Position numbers and translations under genes: made by a program
In this document: piece after piece, positions 36,665-43,818 of the stretch
How the letters are laid out: each line of letters begins with the position of its first letter
Numbering within the stretch: position 1 is the stretch's first letter
Source: Fibrobacter sp.
Lineage (GTDB): Bacteria > Fibrobacterota > Fibrobacteria > Fibrobacterales > Fibrobacteraceae
Direction of reading: 5' to 3'
DNA length: 64,000 nucleotides
Assembly: GCA_017526585.1 (NCBI GenBank)
Contig: JAFXRC010000043.1
Location: 1-64,000 of the forward strand
Notes under the pieces: model-generated
Told to the model about the DNA's origin: nothing
The model's input: only the letters and a program-made list of their open reading frames with translations
Databases searched by the model: none

Positions 36665-37038
36665 TGCCTACTATCCTGATTATCGATGACGACGAACAGT
36701 TCAACCTGATGATGACAAAAGCCTTTGAAATCAAGGGCTACAATGTTGAAACTGCAAAGAATGGTCGCGAAGCCAAGGCTTTGTACCAGAGCAAGACTTA
36801 CGATGTGATTATCACCGACATCATTATGCCCGATGTCGATGGTTACGAAGTGATCCTCGACTTGCGTCGTTTGGGCATGAGCGACCGTACCATTGCCGTT
36901 AGCGGTGGTGGTCGTACCTCTGCCGAGGACTACCTGATGACCGCTCAGCATTTCGATGCTGCCGCGACCTTCAACAAACCGGTGGACTTGCAGGCCCTTC
37001 GCGCGAAGGTCGAAGAAATCATCAAGAACCATTCGTAG
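36664..37038 (+). CDS. Single-domain response regulator (CheY-like)
   Basis: 124 residues, receiver domain only. Acidic pocket DDD at 8-10, phospho-acceptor Asp52 (DVIITDIIMPDVDG), Ser80 (IAVSGGG) and Lys105 (FNKPVD) are all in place, so it should be phosphorylatable. Start is GTG36664, sharing its G with the kinase stop TAG; GAGGAA upstream supports it. With no output domain, it could act by protein contact or as a phosphate relay between the kinase and the following sigma-54 activator (inference). Confidence 0.93.
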   Translation: MPTILIIDDDEQFNLMMTKAFEIKGYNVETAKNGREAKALYQSKTYDVIITDIIMPDVDGYEVILDLRRLGMSDRTIAVSGGGRTSAEDYLMTAQHFDAAATFNKPVDLQALRAKVEEIIKNHS

Positions 37039-37048
37039 TAGGTCTCCG

Positions 37049-38518
37049 ATGAATGTCCTGATCGCGGATTTGGATCAGAAATTTGTCGGCGATATCCAGC
37101 ACTCTTGGTCGGTTTCAGGTACGACTTTGCTTACCTGCACCCGCGAGAGTGATTTAATGCCCATCGTCAAGCAGAATTCGATAGACCTGGCGTTTATCGA
37201 AGTTCCGTTCTTGATGCAAGAGAACATGGACATGGTGAGCTTTCTTAAGGAAAGCCATCCGGGCATTGAAGTTTTTGTGCTCTGCGACGACCGCAACTGG
37301 CAGGGGGCGGCATCGGCAATTACCCGCGGAGCGAACACCTTCCTAAAGAAGCCGCTTACGATTTCACAGTTGGAATCGACGGCGCAGAAGGTGCGTGCGC
37401 AGCAGTTGAACAAGTCCAACAACCAGCTTATGGAATCCCAGGTGCTGGACGGGCTTCTCGGAAACACTCCCGAAATGCGCAAAATTTTGAAGACGGTCTA
37501 CAAGGTGGCTCCCACCAACAGTACTGTCCTTATTACCGGCGAGTCCGGTTCGGGCAAGGAGTTCCTTGCCAATGTGATTCACCGCTACAGTAAGCGCGCC
37601 GCCGAACCGTTTGTGGCGGTGAACTGCGGCGCGATACCCGAGAACTTGGTCGAAAGTGAACTCTTCGGAAGCAAGAAGGGGGCGTTTACCGGTGCGACTG
37701 CCGACAAGAAAGGACTTTTTGAATCGGCGAACGGGGGCACCTTGTTCCTCGACGAAGTGGGCGAGCTGTCGGCGGCGACCCAGGTGAAACTGCTCCGTTT
37801 TTTGCAGAACCATGAAATCCGCCGCGTGGGCGACACCCAGCCGCAGTACCTGGATGTGCGCGTTCTGGCGGCGACGAATCGCGACTTGCAAGAGGCGATG
37901 CAGGAAGGTCGCTTCCGCGAAGACCTTTACTACCGCCTGAACACCTTCCATTTGCTTTTGCCTCCGCTGCGTGAACGCAAGCCCGCGCTTCCGAACCTGA
38001 TTAAGTATTTCATCCTTAAGAATAAGGATGCGCAGGGCAAGGATATCGTGGACCTGGAACCCGCAGCGCTTTACGCCCTTACCCGGTATTCGTATCCGGG
38101 AAACATCCGCGAACTTGAAAACATCATCGAACATGCGACCGTCCTTGCCGAAGGTGGCGTGATTCGGCTCGAAGACCTGCCCGAAAGCGTGCAGGAATGT
38201 GCCCGCGAGCAGACCGTTGCTATTCCCCATATCAAGGGCACAGAAGGCAAGGAAATCGAAGTGGTCGAGGCGTCCCCCGTGGAGGTTGCTGGAATCTCCT
38301 TTGAGCACGCTAAACCGAAAACGGTTCCTTCTGCATCGGAACAAGAATCCGAGGAACTCCTGCCACTCGAAGAAATGGAACGGCGGCATATACTGCGGGC
38401 GTTGAGCGTCTGCAAGGGAAACCGCACCGAAGTTTGCAAACGGTTGGGAATTAGCCGTGCCACTCTATGGCGTAAAATTAAAGAACTTAAAATTATAATG
38501 GACGGCGACGAGAAATAG
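37049..38518 (+). CDS. Sigma-54-dependent response regulator with degenerate receiver
   Basis: 489 residues from ATG37049, where the receiver homology begins; the 31-codon upstream extension runs inside the previous gene and is not credible. Receiver at 1-115: phospho-acceptor position is Glu51 (DLAFIEVPFL) instead of Asp and the Thr/Ser switch position is Cys79, while Lys101 (FLKKPL) remains. The AAA+ domain has Walker A GESGSGKE (from 164), the sigma-54-contact loop GAFTGA (211-216), Walker B LFLDEVGEL and FREDLYYRLN. The C-terminus carries a Fis-type helix-turn-helix (CKGNRTEVCKRLGISRATLW). NtrC-family activators remodel RpoN-RNA polymerase at -24/-12 promoters. The Glu substitution suggests a constitutively active or kinase-independent form. 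It starts 10 nt after the single-domain receiver gene. Confidence 0.94.
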   Translation: MNVLIADLDQKFVGDIQHSWSVSGTTLLTCTRESDLMPIVKQNSIDLAFIEVPFLMQENMDMVSFLKESHPGIEVFVLCDDRNWQGAASAITRGANTFLKKPLTISQLESTAQKVRAQQLNKSNNQLMESQVLDGLLGNTPEMRKILKTVYKVAPTNSTVLITGESGSGKEFLANVIHRYSKRAAEPFVAVNCGAIPENLVESELFGSKKGAFTGATADKKGLFESANGGTLFLDEVGELSAATQVKLLRFLQNHEIRRVGDTQPQYLDVRVLAATNRDLQEAMQEGRFREDLYYRLNTFHLLLPPLRERKPALPNLIKYFILKNKDAQGKDIVDLEPAALYALTRYSYPGNIRELENIIEHATVLAEGGVIRLEDLPESVQECAREQTVAIPHIKGTEGKEIEVVEASPVEVAGISFEHAKPKTVPSASEQESEELLPLEEMERRHILRALSVCKGNRTEVCKRLGISRATLWRKIKELKIIMDGDEK

Positions 38519-38531
38519 TTGCCAAAGTGTT

Positions 38532-39935
38532 ATGCCCGATTTTGATAATCAACAGAAAGCTTTTGAAGGTCGCCAGGTTCCGATGGATTTGGATGCGGAA
38601 CGCTGCCTTTTGGGGTCTATCCTTCGTGACCCCGAGGTGATGGGCGAAGCCATCATGGTCATCAAGGACGAAAGCTTCTTCTATCTCGAAAAGCATCAGG
38701 TGATTTGGACCGCCCTTTGCACCTTGAATAGGAACGTGACGCCGATTGACTTGGTGACGCTTGCCTCTGAACTTGAAATCATGAACAAGCTTTCGCTGGT
38801 GGGCGGACGCGAATACCTGTTTGAGCTCATGGAAACGGTGGCGTCTTCGGCGAACGTGCAGTACCATATTGAAATCCTGCGCAAGAAGGCGACTCTCCGC
38901 AAGCTGATTAAGTCCTCGTCTGCAGTCATCAAGAATGCGATGGACCCGGCTGCCGCCCCCGACGAGGTGCTGCAGGATGCCGAACGTGATATTTTCGCCA
39001 TTGCCGACGATCAGATCCGTGACTCGCTCAAACCTATTCAGGATTTCGTGTCGCCACTTCTTGATCGACTGAATAACCGTAAGGACGGCATTACGGGTAT
39101 CCGCACGGGCATTACGGAACTCGACCAGCTGACAAACGGATTGCAGAATTCCGACCTTATTATCTTGGCGGCGCGCCCCGGTGTCGGTAAGACCTCGTTT
39201 GCGCTTACGATTGCTGCAAACGCGGCGATTAACTACCAGCACAATGTGGCTTTCTTCAGCCTTGAAATGGACGGTATGCAGCTGGCTCAGCGTCTGCTCT
39301 GTTCGCAGGCGCAGATTGACCAGAGCAAGCTTCGTAACGGGTATCTCAATAGCGACGAAAAGAAGCGCCTGATCGCGGCGGTGACGCCGATTCAGAGGGC
39401 GCCGCTTTATGTCGATGACAATGCGGACCTGGGCATCATGGAGCTCATGAGCAAGGCGCGCCAGCTGAAGCGCAAGGGTAAGCTTGACCTTCTGATTATC
39501 GACTACTTGCAGCTCATGAAGACTGGCAAGGAAGAAAACCGCGCCGTCGCTATCGGTGCAATTTCTCGTGGACTTAAAATTCTTGCGAAGGAAATGCAGA
39601 TTCCGGTGATTGCGCTTGCGCAGCTTTCTCGTAAGGTTGAAGAAAAGGGTCGCGAACGCCCGCAGCTTTCGGACTTGCGCGAATCGGGCTCTATCGAACA
39701 GGATGCCGACATGGTGTGGTTCGTGGAACGTAAGTTCGTGCAGACGCACCGCGAAGAGGACAAACATTCGGCGGAACTCATTGTGGCAAAGCACCGTAAC
39801 GGTTCGGTCAAGGATATTCCTATGACATTCATTCCGGAATATACGACCTTCTACGATGCAGCCCCCGAAGGCGAAGAGGGTGGAGAGGCGTATTCCTACG
39901 ATGAAGGAGGGTCGGATTTTGGCGACTTTACTTAA
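38532..39935 (+). CDS. dnaB: Replicative DNA helicase
   Basis: 467 residues, standard DnaB length. N-terminal helical domain begins QVPMDLDAERCLLGSILRDP; the RecA-like helicase domain contains Walker A ARPGVGKTS (about 212-220), the FFSLEM strand, Walker B LLIIDYLQLM, and IPVIALAQLSRKVEEK plus LRESGSIEQDADMV. It unwinds DNA at the replication fork as a hexamer. It sits 13 nt after the sigma-54 activator gene with no terminator, and overlaps mlaE, so an essential replication gene shares an operon with signalling and lipid-transport genes. The ribosome binding site is weak. Confidence 0.97.
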   Translation: MPDFDNQQKAFEGRQVPMDLDAERCLLGSILRDPEVMGEAIMVIKDESFFYLEKHQVIWTALCTLNRNVTPIDLVTLASELEIMNKLSLVGGREYLFELMETVASSANVQYHIEILRKKATLRKLIKSSSAVIKNAMDPAAAPDEVLQDAERDIFAIADDQIRDSLKPIQDFVSPLLDRLNNRKDGITGIRTGITELDQLTNGLQNSDLIILAARPGVGKTSFALTIAANAAINYQHNVAFFSLEMDGMQLAQRLLCSQAQIDQSKLRNGYLNSDEKKRLIAAVTPIQRAPLYVDDNADLGIMELMSKARQLKRKGKLDLLIIDYLQLMKTGKEENRAVAIGAISRGLKILAKEMQIPVIALAQLSRKVEEKGRERPQLSDLRESGSIEQDADMVWFVERKFVQTHREEDKHSAELIVAKHRNGSVKDIPMTFIPEYTTFYDAAPEGEEGGEAYSYDEGGSDFGDFT

Positions 39936-40701
39936 GCCCTTCTTTTGGTTTGGCGAAATTATCGTCACCGGTATCTCTGCTATCGGTGAGGTGATTTGCA
40001 TATTGCTGAATACGCTCAAGCAGTTGCGCTTTATCCATAAGAATCCGGTGCTTATTGTAAAGCAGATGATCTCCATTGGCGTGTCGTCGCTTCCGCTGTT
40101 GTTCGTGACTTCTATCTTTACGGGCATGGTGGCGACCGTGCAGGCGGAATTCGAATTCCATAATCTGGTTGCGGACAAATTTGTAGGAACCGCCGCTTGC
40201 AAGATGATTCTCATTGAGCTTGGTCCCTTGCTTACCGCGATTGTGCTTTCGGGTCGCGTGGGCTCCGCCATTGCGGCAGAACTGGGCTCCATGAAAGAAA
40301 AAGAGGAACTTGCCGCGTACACGGTGCTTGGACTTGATACTTACCGTTACCTGGCGCTTCCGCGTTTTATTGCGTTCTTTACGATGGTTCCTTGCCTTAC
40401 GATTATTTCGAACGCGCTTGCCATTATCGGTGGATGGATTGTCTGTGTGCTTGGTCTCGATATTACCACCTATACCTATGTGACCGGAATGCAGTACCTG
40501 TTCGACCCGATGGACCTGTGGTCTGGCGTGCTTAAGTCTTTTGTTTTTGGAACCTTGATTTTCTTGTTGGGTTACTACCACGGCATTAACGCCAAGGCAG
40601 GTGCCCGCGGTGTTGGAATCGCGACGATGAGCGTCGTGGTTTCGAGCTGCCTCATGATTTTGATTGCAGATTTTGTCCTGGATGCCATCCTATTCTTCTA
40701 A
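39919..40701 (+). CDS. mlaE: MlaE-family ABC transporter permease
   Basis: I place the start at TTG39919 (reads MATLLKPFFWFG): AAGGAGG at 39904-39910 is 8 nt upstream, giving a 260-residue protein, the normal MlaE length. ATG39901 would lie on top of that ribosome site. The protein has about five membrane helices and family motifs VKQMISIGVSSLPLLFVTSI, FTGMV, ELGPLLTAIVLSGRVGSAIAAELGSM and EELAAYTVLGLD. MlaE-type permeases move phospholipids between inner and outer membranes with MlaF, MlaD and MlaB. The 5' end lies within the last 17 nt of dnaB; mlaF follows after 9 nt. Confidence 0.93.
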   Translation: MATLLKPFFWFGEIIVTGISAIGEVICILLNTLKQLRFIHKNPVLIVKQMISIGVSSLPLLFVTSIFTGMVATVQAEFEFHNLVADKFVGTAACKMILIELGPLLTAIVLSGRVGSAIAAELGSMKEKEELAAYTVLGLDTYRYLALPRFIAFFTMVPCLTIISNALAIIGGWIVCVLGLDITTYTYVTGMQYLFDPMDLWSGVLKSFVFGTLIFLLGYYHGINAKAGARGVGIATMSVVVSSCLMILIADFVLDAILFF

Positions 40702-40710
40702 GGTGTCGCT

Positions 40711-41493
40711 ATGCCAAATGTAAAAATAGACCCGAACGATATCGCCATCCGCCTCAAGGGATTAAAGAAGTCCTTTGGCCCGCAGGATGTGCTTTGCGAT
40801 GTGAATCTCGACATTCGCCGTGGCGAGACGATGGTGATTATCGGAAAGTCCGGTGGCGGAAAGTCCGTTATTTTGAAGCATATGATTGGGCTTTTGCAGC
40901 CGGATGGTGGCGAGGTGACCGTGGACGGCGTGACGATCAGTACGCCGAAGTTCTTTGACACCCATACGATTCGTCGCAAGATGGGTATGCTTTTCCAGAT
41001 GGGCGCCCTTTTCGACTCGATGGACACCGGCGAAAATATCGCCTTTGCCCTGCGTGAACACCACCCGGAACTTTCCGAAAGACAAATTCAGGACGTGGTG
41101 ACCGAAAAGCTCAAGATGATCAACCTGGTGCCGGAATTCCGTACCAAGATGCCGTCGGAACTTTCGGGTGGTATGCGTAAGCGTGTGGCACTTGCCCGCG
41201 CCATTGCCCTGAACCCGGAAATTCTGCTTTACGATGAACCGACGACCGGTTTGGACCCGATTACGAGTGACGTGATTAACGACTTGATTCTGGATATGCA
41301 GAGCAAACTCGGGGTGACTTCTGTGGTGGTGACGCACGACATGGTGAGCGCCTTCAAGGTGGCAGACCGAATTGCCATGCTTTATAACGGCCGCATTATC
41401 GAGGTGGGTACGGTGGATGAAATCAAGAACACCAGTAACCCCTATGTGCACCAGTTTATTACGGGTCAGCGCAAAATTTCGGTAGACGAATAG
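40711..41493 (+). CDS. mlaF: MlaF-family ABC transporter ATP-binding protein
   Basis: 260 residues. Walker A GKSGGGKS, Q-loop LFQMGALFDSMD (the GALFDS wording is typical of MlaF), signature LSGGMRKRVALARAI, Walker B ILLYDEPTTGLDP and H-loop VVTHDM. It powers the MlaE permease at the inner membrane. AAGGTG precedes ATG40711. No mlaD (MCE) or mlaB gene follows in the window; the next gene is an unrelated lipoprotein, so the substrate-binding partners must lie elsewhere. Confidence 0.95.
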   Translation: MPNVKIDPNDIAIRLKGLKKSFGPQDVLCDVNLDIRRGETMVIIGKSGGGKSVILKHMIGLLQPDGGEVTVDGVTISTPKFFDTHTIRRKMGMLFQMGALFDSMDTGENIAFALREHHPELSERQIQDVVTEKLKMINLVPEFRTKMPSELSGGMRKRVALARAIALNPEILLYDEPTTGLDPITSDVINDLILDMQSKLGVTSVVVTHDMVSAFKVADRIAMLYNGRIIEVGTVDEIKNTSNPYVHQFITGQRKISVDE

Positions 41494-41612
41494 CTGGAAT
41501 GTTAATTTTTGTTTAAAAAAGTCGTTTTTTCGTGATTTTTCACACGAAAATACTTACACCTGTACCACTTTCAATTTGAATAATGTATTTTTCGGTCTAA
41601 AGAGGTTTTTAT

Positions 41613-42812
41613 ATGAAACAGAAACTTTTCACCGGTTTTTCGTTGATGGCGCTTGCCGGCGTGTCCTTCTGGGCATGTGGTGAAGGTTCTATCAACAAGA
41701 TGGATGAGACGGACAATCTGATGGCCATGCAGTATGGCGACCACGATGCATGGGTAAGCTTTAAAGAAGAACAGAAGGATGCTTGCAAGGCGGACATGAA
41801 CTGCTATATCCAGTATCAGGGATATATCGACGGTACTGAACTTCCGCCCGAAGATGGTGTGAGCAGCTCTTCTGAAGAACAGCAACAGCAGCAACAGCAG
41901 CGTCTTTCTTCGGCTCAGGGAACCATCAATATCGATAACGATGGTCCGAAGTCTTCGGCTACGATTATTGACCCGGGCCAGACGACGACATCGTCGTCTT
42001 CTGCAGGAACCCCTGTGACGGGGCTCGGTGATTGCAAACCGCTTTCTTCGCCGATTGAAAAGGGCGGTTCGGTTGGTTGGCAGTTTGTTGGCAATACTGC
42101 TTTGTATAAGCCGATGGAATTTGCAACATTTACCTATGAATGGAATTTTGGCGAACTTGGTACGGGTTCCGGATTCAAAACGGATGCGATTACCTATCCT
42201 GCTTCGGGTAAATATACCGCTACGGTAACGGTTACGACGAAAGATGGCAACACCGAAACAAAGGTTTGCGCGGATACATTGCAGGTGAATGGTGCCAAGA
42301 TTACATGTACTTGTACAACAGACTTTAAGTCGCCCTACGATTATACTGCCGGTGCAACGGTGACATGGACTGCTACATGTAGTTCTGTAGATGCAAATAT
42401 CTTGGAAGATCAGTTCACCTGGGTTGGTGCAGAAGGAACGACTAATGTTGGTTCTTATACATTTACTGAACCGACTACAGTTACTCCGAAGGTCATTGCT
42501 AGAAACGATGATAATACTGAAAGTGAATTTGATTGTCCGCCGATTAAGGGAACGAATGGACCGGAAAATGAAATCAGTGCGCCGTATGACAAGTCCATGG
42601 TCGCGGGAGTTGACTATACAATTACAATCACCTCTTCGTGCCCGACAACGGTTCAACTGAATCCGGACCAGTCTGCAGGTGGTAACTGCACGGCGGTTGT
42701 TAATGGAGAATCCATCGCAATCGGTTGGGAAAAACAGATTCCTGTATCGTCTTTGACCAGTCCGTTTACTTTGAATGCTACTTGTGCGTTGGCCTCGATC
42801 AAGTGCTGGTAA
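41613..42812 (+). CDS. Lipoprotein with PKD/Ig-like domains and poly-Gln tract
   Basis: 399 residues. The signal peptide ends FWAC (Cys22), an acceptable but unusual lipobox with Trp at -2. A short conserved-looking N-terminal part with CKADMNCYIQYQ is followed by Ser/Gln linkers (SSSSEEQ, then seven Gln; TTTSSSSAG). Then come a PKD-like domain (YEWNFGELGTGSGF ... YPASGKYTATVTVTTKDGN) and two further Ig-like units with paired Cys (ITCTCTTDFKSPYDYTAGATV). Similar units occur near the C-terminus of the giant PilX-like protein. Probably a surface lipoprotein; no enzyme motif. AAAGAGG precedes ATG41613. The gene stands alone between mlaF and a strong terminator. Confidence 0.8.
   Translation: MKQKLFTGFSLMALAGVSFWACGEGSINKMDETDNLMAMQYGDHDAWVSFKEEQKDACKADMNCYIQYQGYIDGTELPPEDGVSSSSEEQQQQQQQRLSSAQGTINIDNDGPKSSATIIDPGQTTTSSSSAGTPVTGLGDCKPLSSPIEKGGSVGWQFVGNTALYKPMEFATFTYEWNFGELGTGSGFKTDAITYPASGKYTATVTVTTKDGNTETKVCADTLQVNGAKITCTCTTDFKSPYDYTAGATVTWTATCSSVDANILEDQFTWVGAEGTTNVGSYTFTEPTTVTPKVIARNDDNTESEFDCPPIKGTNGPENEISAPYDKSMVAGVDYTITITSSCPTTVQLNPDQSAGGNCTAVVNGESIAIGWEKQIPVSSLTSPFTLNATCALASIKCW
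41876..41902 (+). repeat. CAG/CAA run encoding poly-Gln
   Basis: Eight CAG/CAA codons in a nine-codon stretch (GAACAGCAACAGCAGCAACAGCAGC region) give seven consecutive Gln in the lipoprotein linker. Mixed codons argue against recent pure triplet slippage. Confidence 0.7.
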
Positions 42813-42831
42813 TCTAATTCACTTAATTTAA

Positions 42832-42857
42832 AAAGCTCCCTTCGGGGAGCTTTTTTT
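42832..42857 (+). terminator. Terminator of the PKD-like lipoprotein gene
   Basis: AAAGCTCCC (42832-42840), TTCG loop, GGGAGCTTT (42845-42853), continuing in T's. Confidence 0.92.
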
Positions 42858-42934
42858 ATATGTTCATGTGATGAAACTATGGTGCAAGTCCTGCCTTGAT
42901 TGCTTTGACATCCGCTTCGGAAAGCTTTGAAATG

Positions 42935-42960
42935 CAAAAAAGCAAGCCTAAGGGCTTGCT
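42935..42960 (-). terminator. Terminator of the DedA-family gene
   Basis: AGCAAGCC (42941-42948) / GGCTTGCT (42953-42960) with a 4-nt loop and an A run on the left, which is a U run on the minus strand. Confidence 0.8.
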
Positions 42961-42995
42961 TATGGAAGAACCTGTTCGTTGTGCTTTGGCTGCGT

Positions 42996-43727
42996 TTATT
43001 TCTTCTTTACGGCGTTCCACACCATGTAGCCGATAAAGAGTGCGCCAAAGGCAAGGAGCGCGATTGCAAGCTCGGAGTTGTACTTTTCGATGATGTCCTT
43101 CTGTCCGTGGGCGAGGTAGCCAAGGCCTGCAAGCACGCAGTTCCAGATGGTGGCGCCCAAGAAGGTGTACAGCGTAAAGGGCAAAAGCTTCATGTTAGCG
43201 ATACCCGCCGGAATCGAAATCAGCTGGCGAATCACGGTAATGAGACGCCCCACGAAAGTAGATATGGCGCCATGTTCGCGGAAGTAGTTCTCAGCCTTTT
43301 CGAGTTTCTGGGTGTCGAGCAGCAAAAAGTGTCCGAGGCGGCTGTCGGCGAACTTGTAGATGATGGGGCGGCCGAGGAACTTTGCCAGGAAGTAGTTAAT
43401 GTAGGCGCCTACGAGCGCTCCCATGCTTGCCGCCACCACGATTAGCGCGATGTTGAGACCGGAACCTGGCTGCAGCGCCTTGTACGCGGCGGGAGGTACC
43501 ACCAGTTCCGAGGGGAACGGAATAAACGAACTTTCGATTGCCATCAGGAGCGCGATGGACCAGTAGTTCAGATGGGCGTTGTACCAGTCGATGATCTGGG
43601 TGTAGATGCCAGGTGCCTTGCTTGCAGCATCTGCTGCTGTACTTGCAGAATCCGTTACGTTGCCGTCAGCAAAGGCTGCTGTTGCGAACAAAGTAACGAA
43701 TACGATCGCGAGAAATTTTTTATTCAT
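42996..43727 (-). CDS. DedA family membrane protein with N-terminal signal peptide
   Basis: 243 residues. The SNARE-associated/DedA core is clear: ESSFIPFPSELVVPPAAYKA, the GALVGAYINYFLAKFLGRP loop, and the functional Arg motif FVGRLITVIRQLISIPAGIANM. Unusually it has a cleavable-looking signal peptide (MNKKFLAIVFVTLFATAAFA) and a Ser/Ala spacer before the first core helix. DedA proteins act in membrane lipid flipping and envelope homeostasis. No Shine-Dalgarno is seen; a TATATTTG box ends only 7 nt before the start codon. Confidence 0.9.
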   Translation of the reverse strand: MNKKFLAIVFVTLFATAAFADGNVTDSASTAADAASKAPGIYTQIIDWYNAHLNYWSIALLMAIESSFIPFPSELVVPPAAYKALQPGSGLNIALIVVAASMGALVGAYINYFLAKFLGRPIIYKFADSRLGHFLLLDTQKLEKAENYFREHGAISTFVGRLITVIRQLISIPAGIANMKLLPFTLYTFLGATIWNCVLAGLGYLAHGQKDIIEKYNSELAIALLAFGALFIGYMVWNAVKKK

Positions 43728-43734
43728 GGGTGCA

Positions 43735-43742
43735 AATATAGA
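43735..43742 (-). promoter_or_regulatory. TCTATATT box ahead of the DedA gene
   Basis: On the minus strand this reads TCTATATTTG, 7 nt before the ATG. The TATATTTG part matches the -7 element TAnnTTTG known from Bacteroidota. If it acts as a -10 box, the mRNA would be leaderless or nearly so. Confidence 0.35.
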
Positions 43743-43766
43743 AAGTTTGACGGTACGACTCTATAA

Positions 43767-43795
43767 AAGAAAAACTCCCGACGAATCGTCGGGAG
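43767..43795 (-). terminator. Terminator of the minus-strand envelope cluster
   Basis: CTCCCGAC (43775-43782) / GTCGGGAG (43788-43795) with a GAATC loop and an A-rich tract on the left (U run on minus). It closes the six-gene cluster 24 nt after its last stop. Confidence 0.85.
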
Positions 43796-43818
43796 CAGTC
43801 AAAGGTTTGTAGCCAAGT

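Noticed and set aside
36956..37048. 31-residue extension of the sigma-54 activator
   Set aside because: It lies within the preceding receiver gene in another frame; receiver homology starts at ATG37049.
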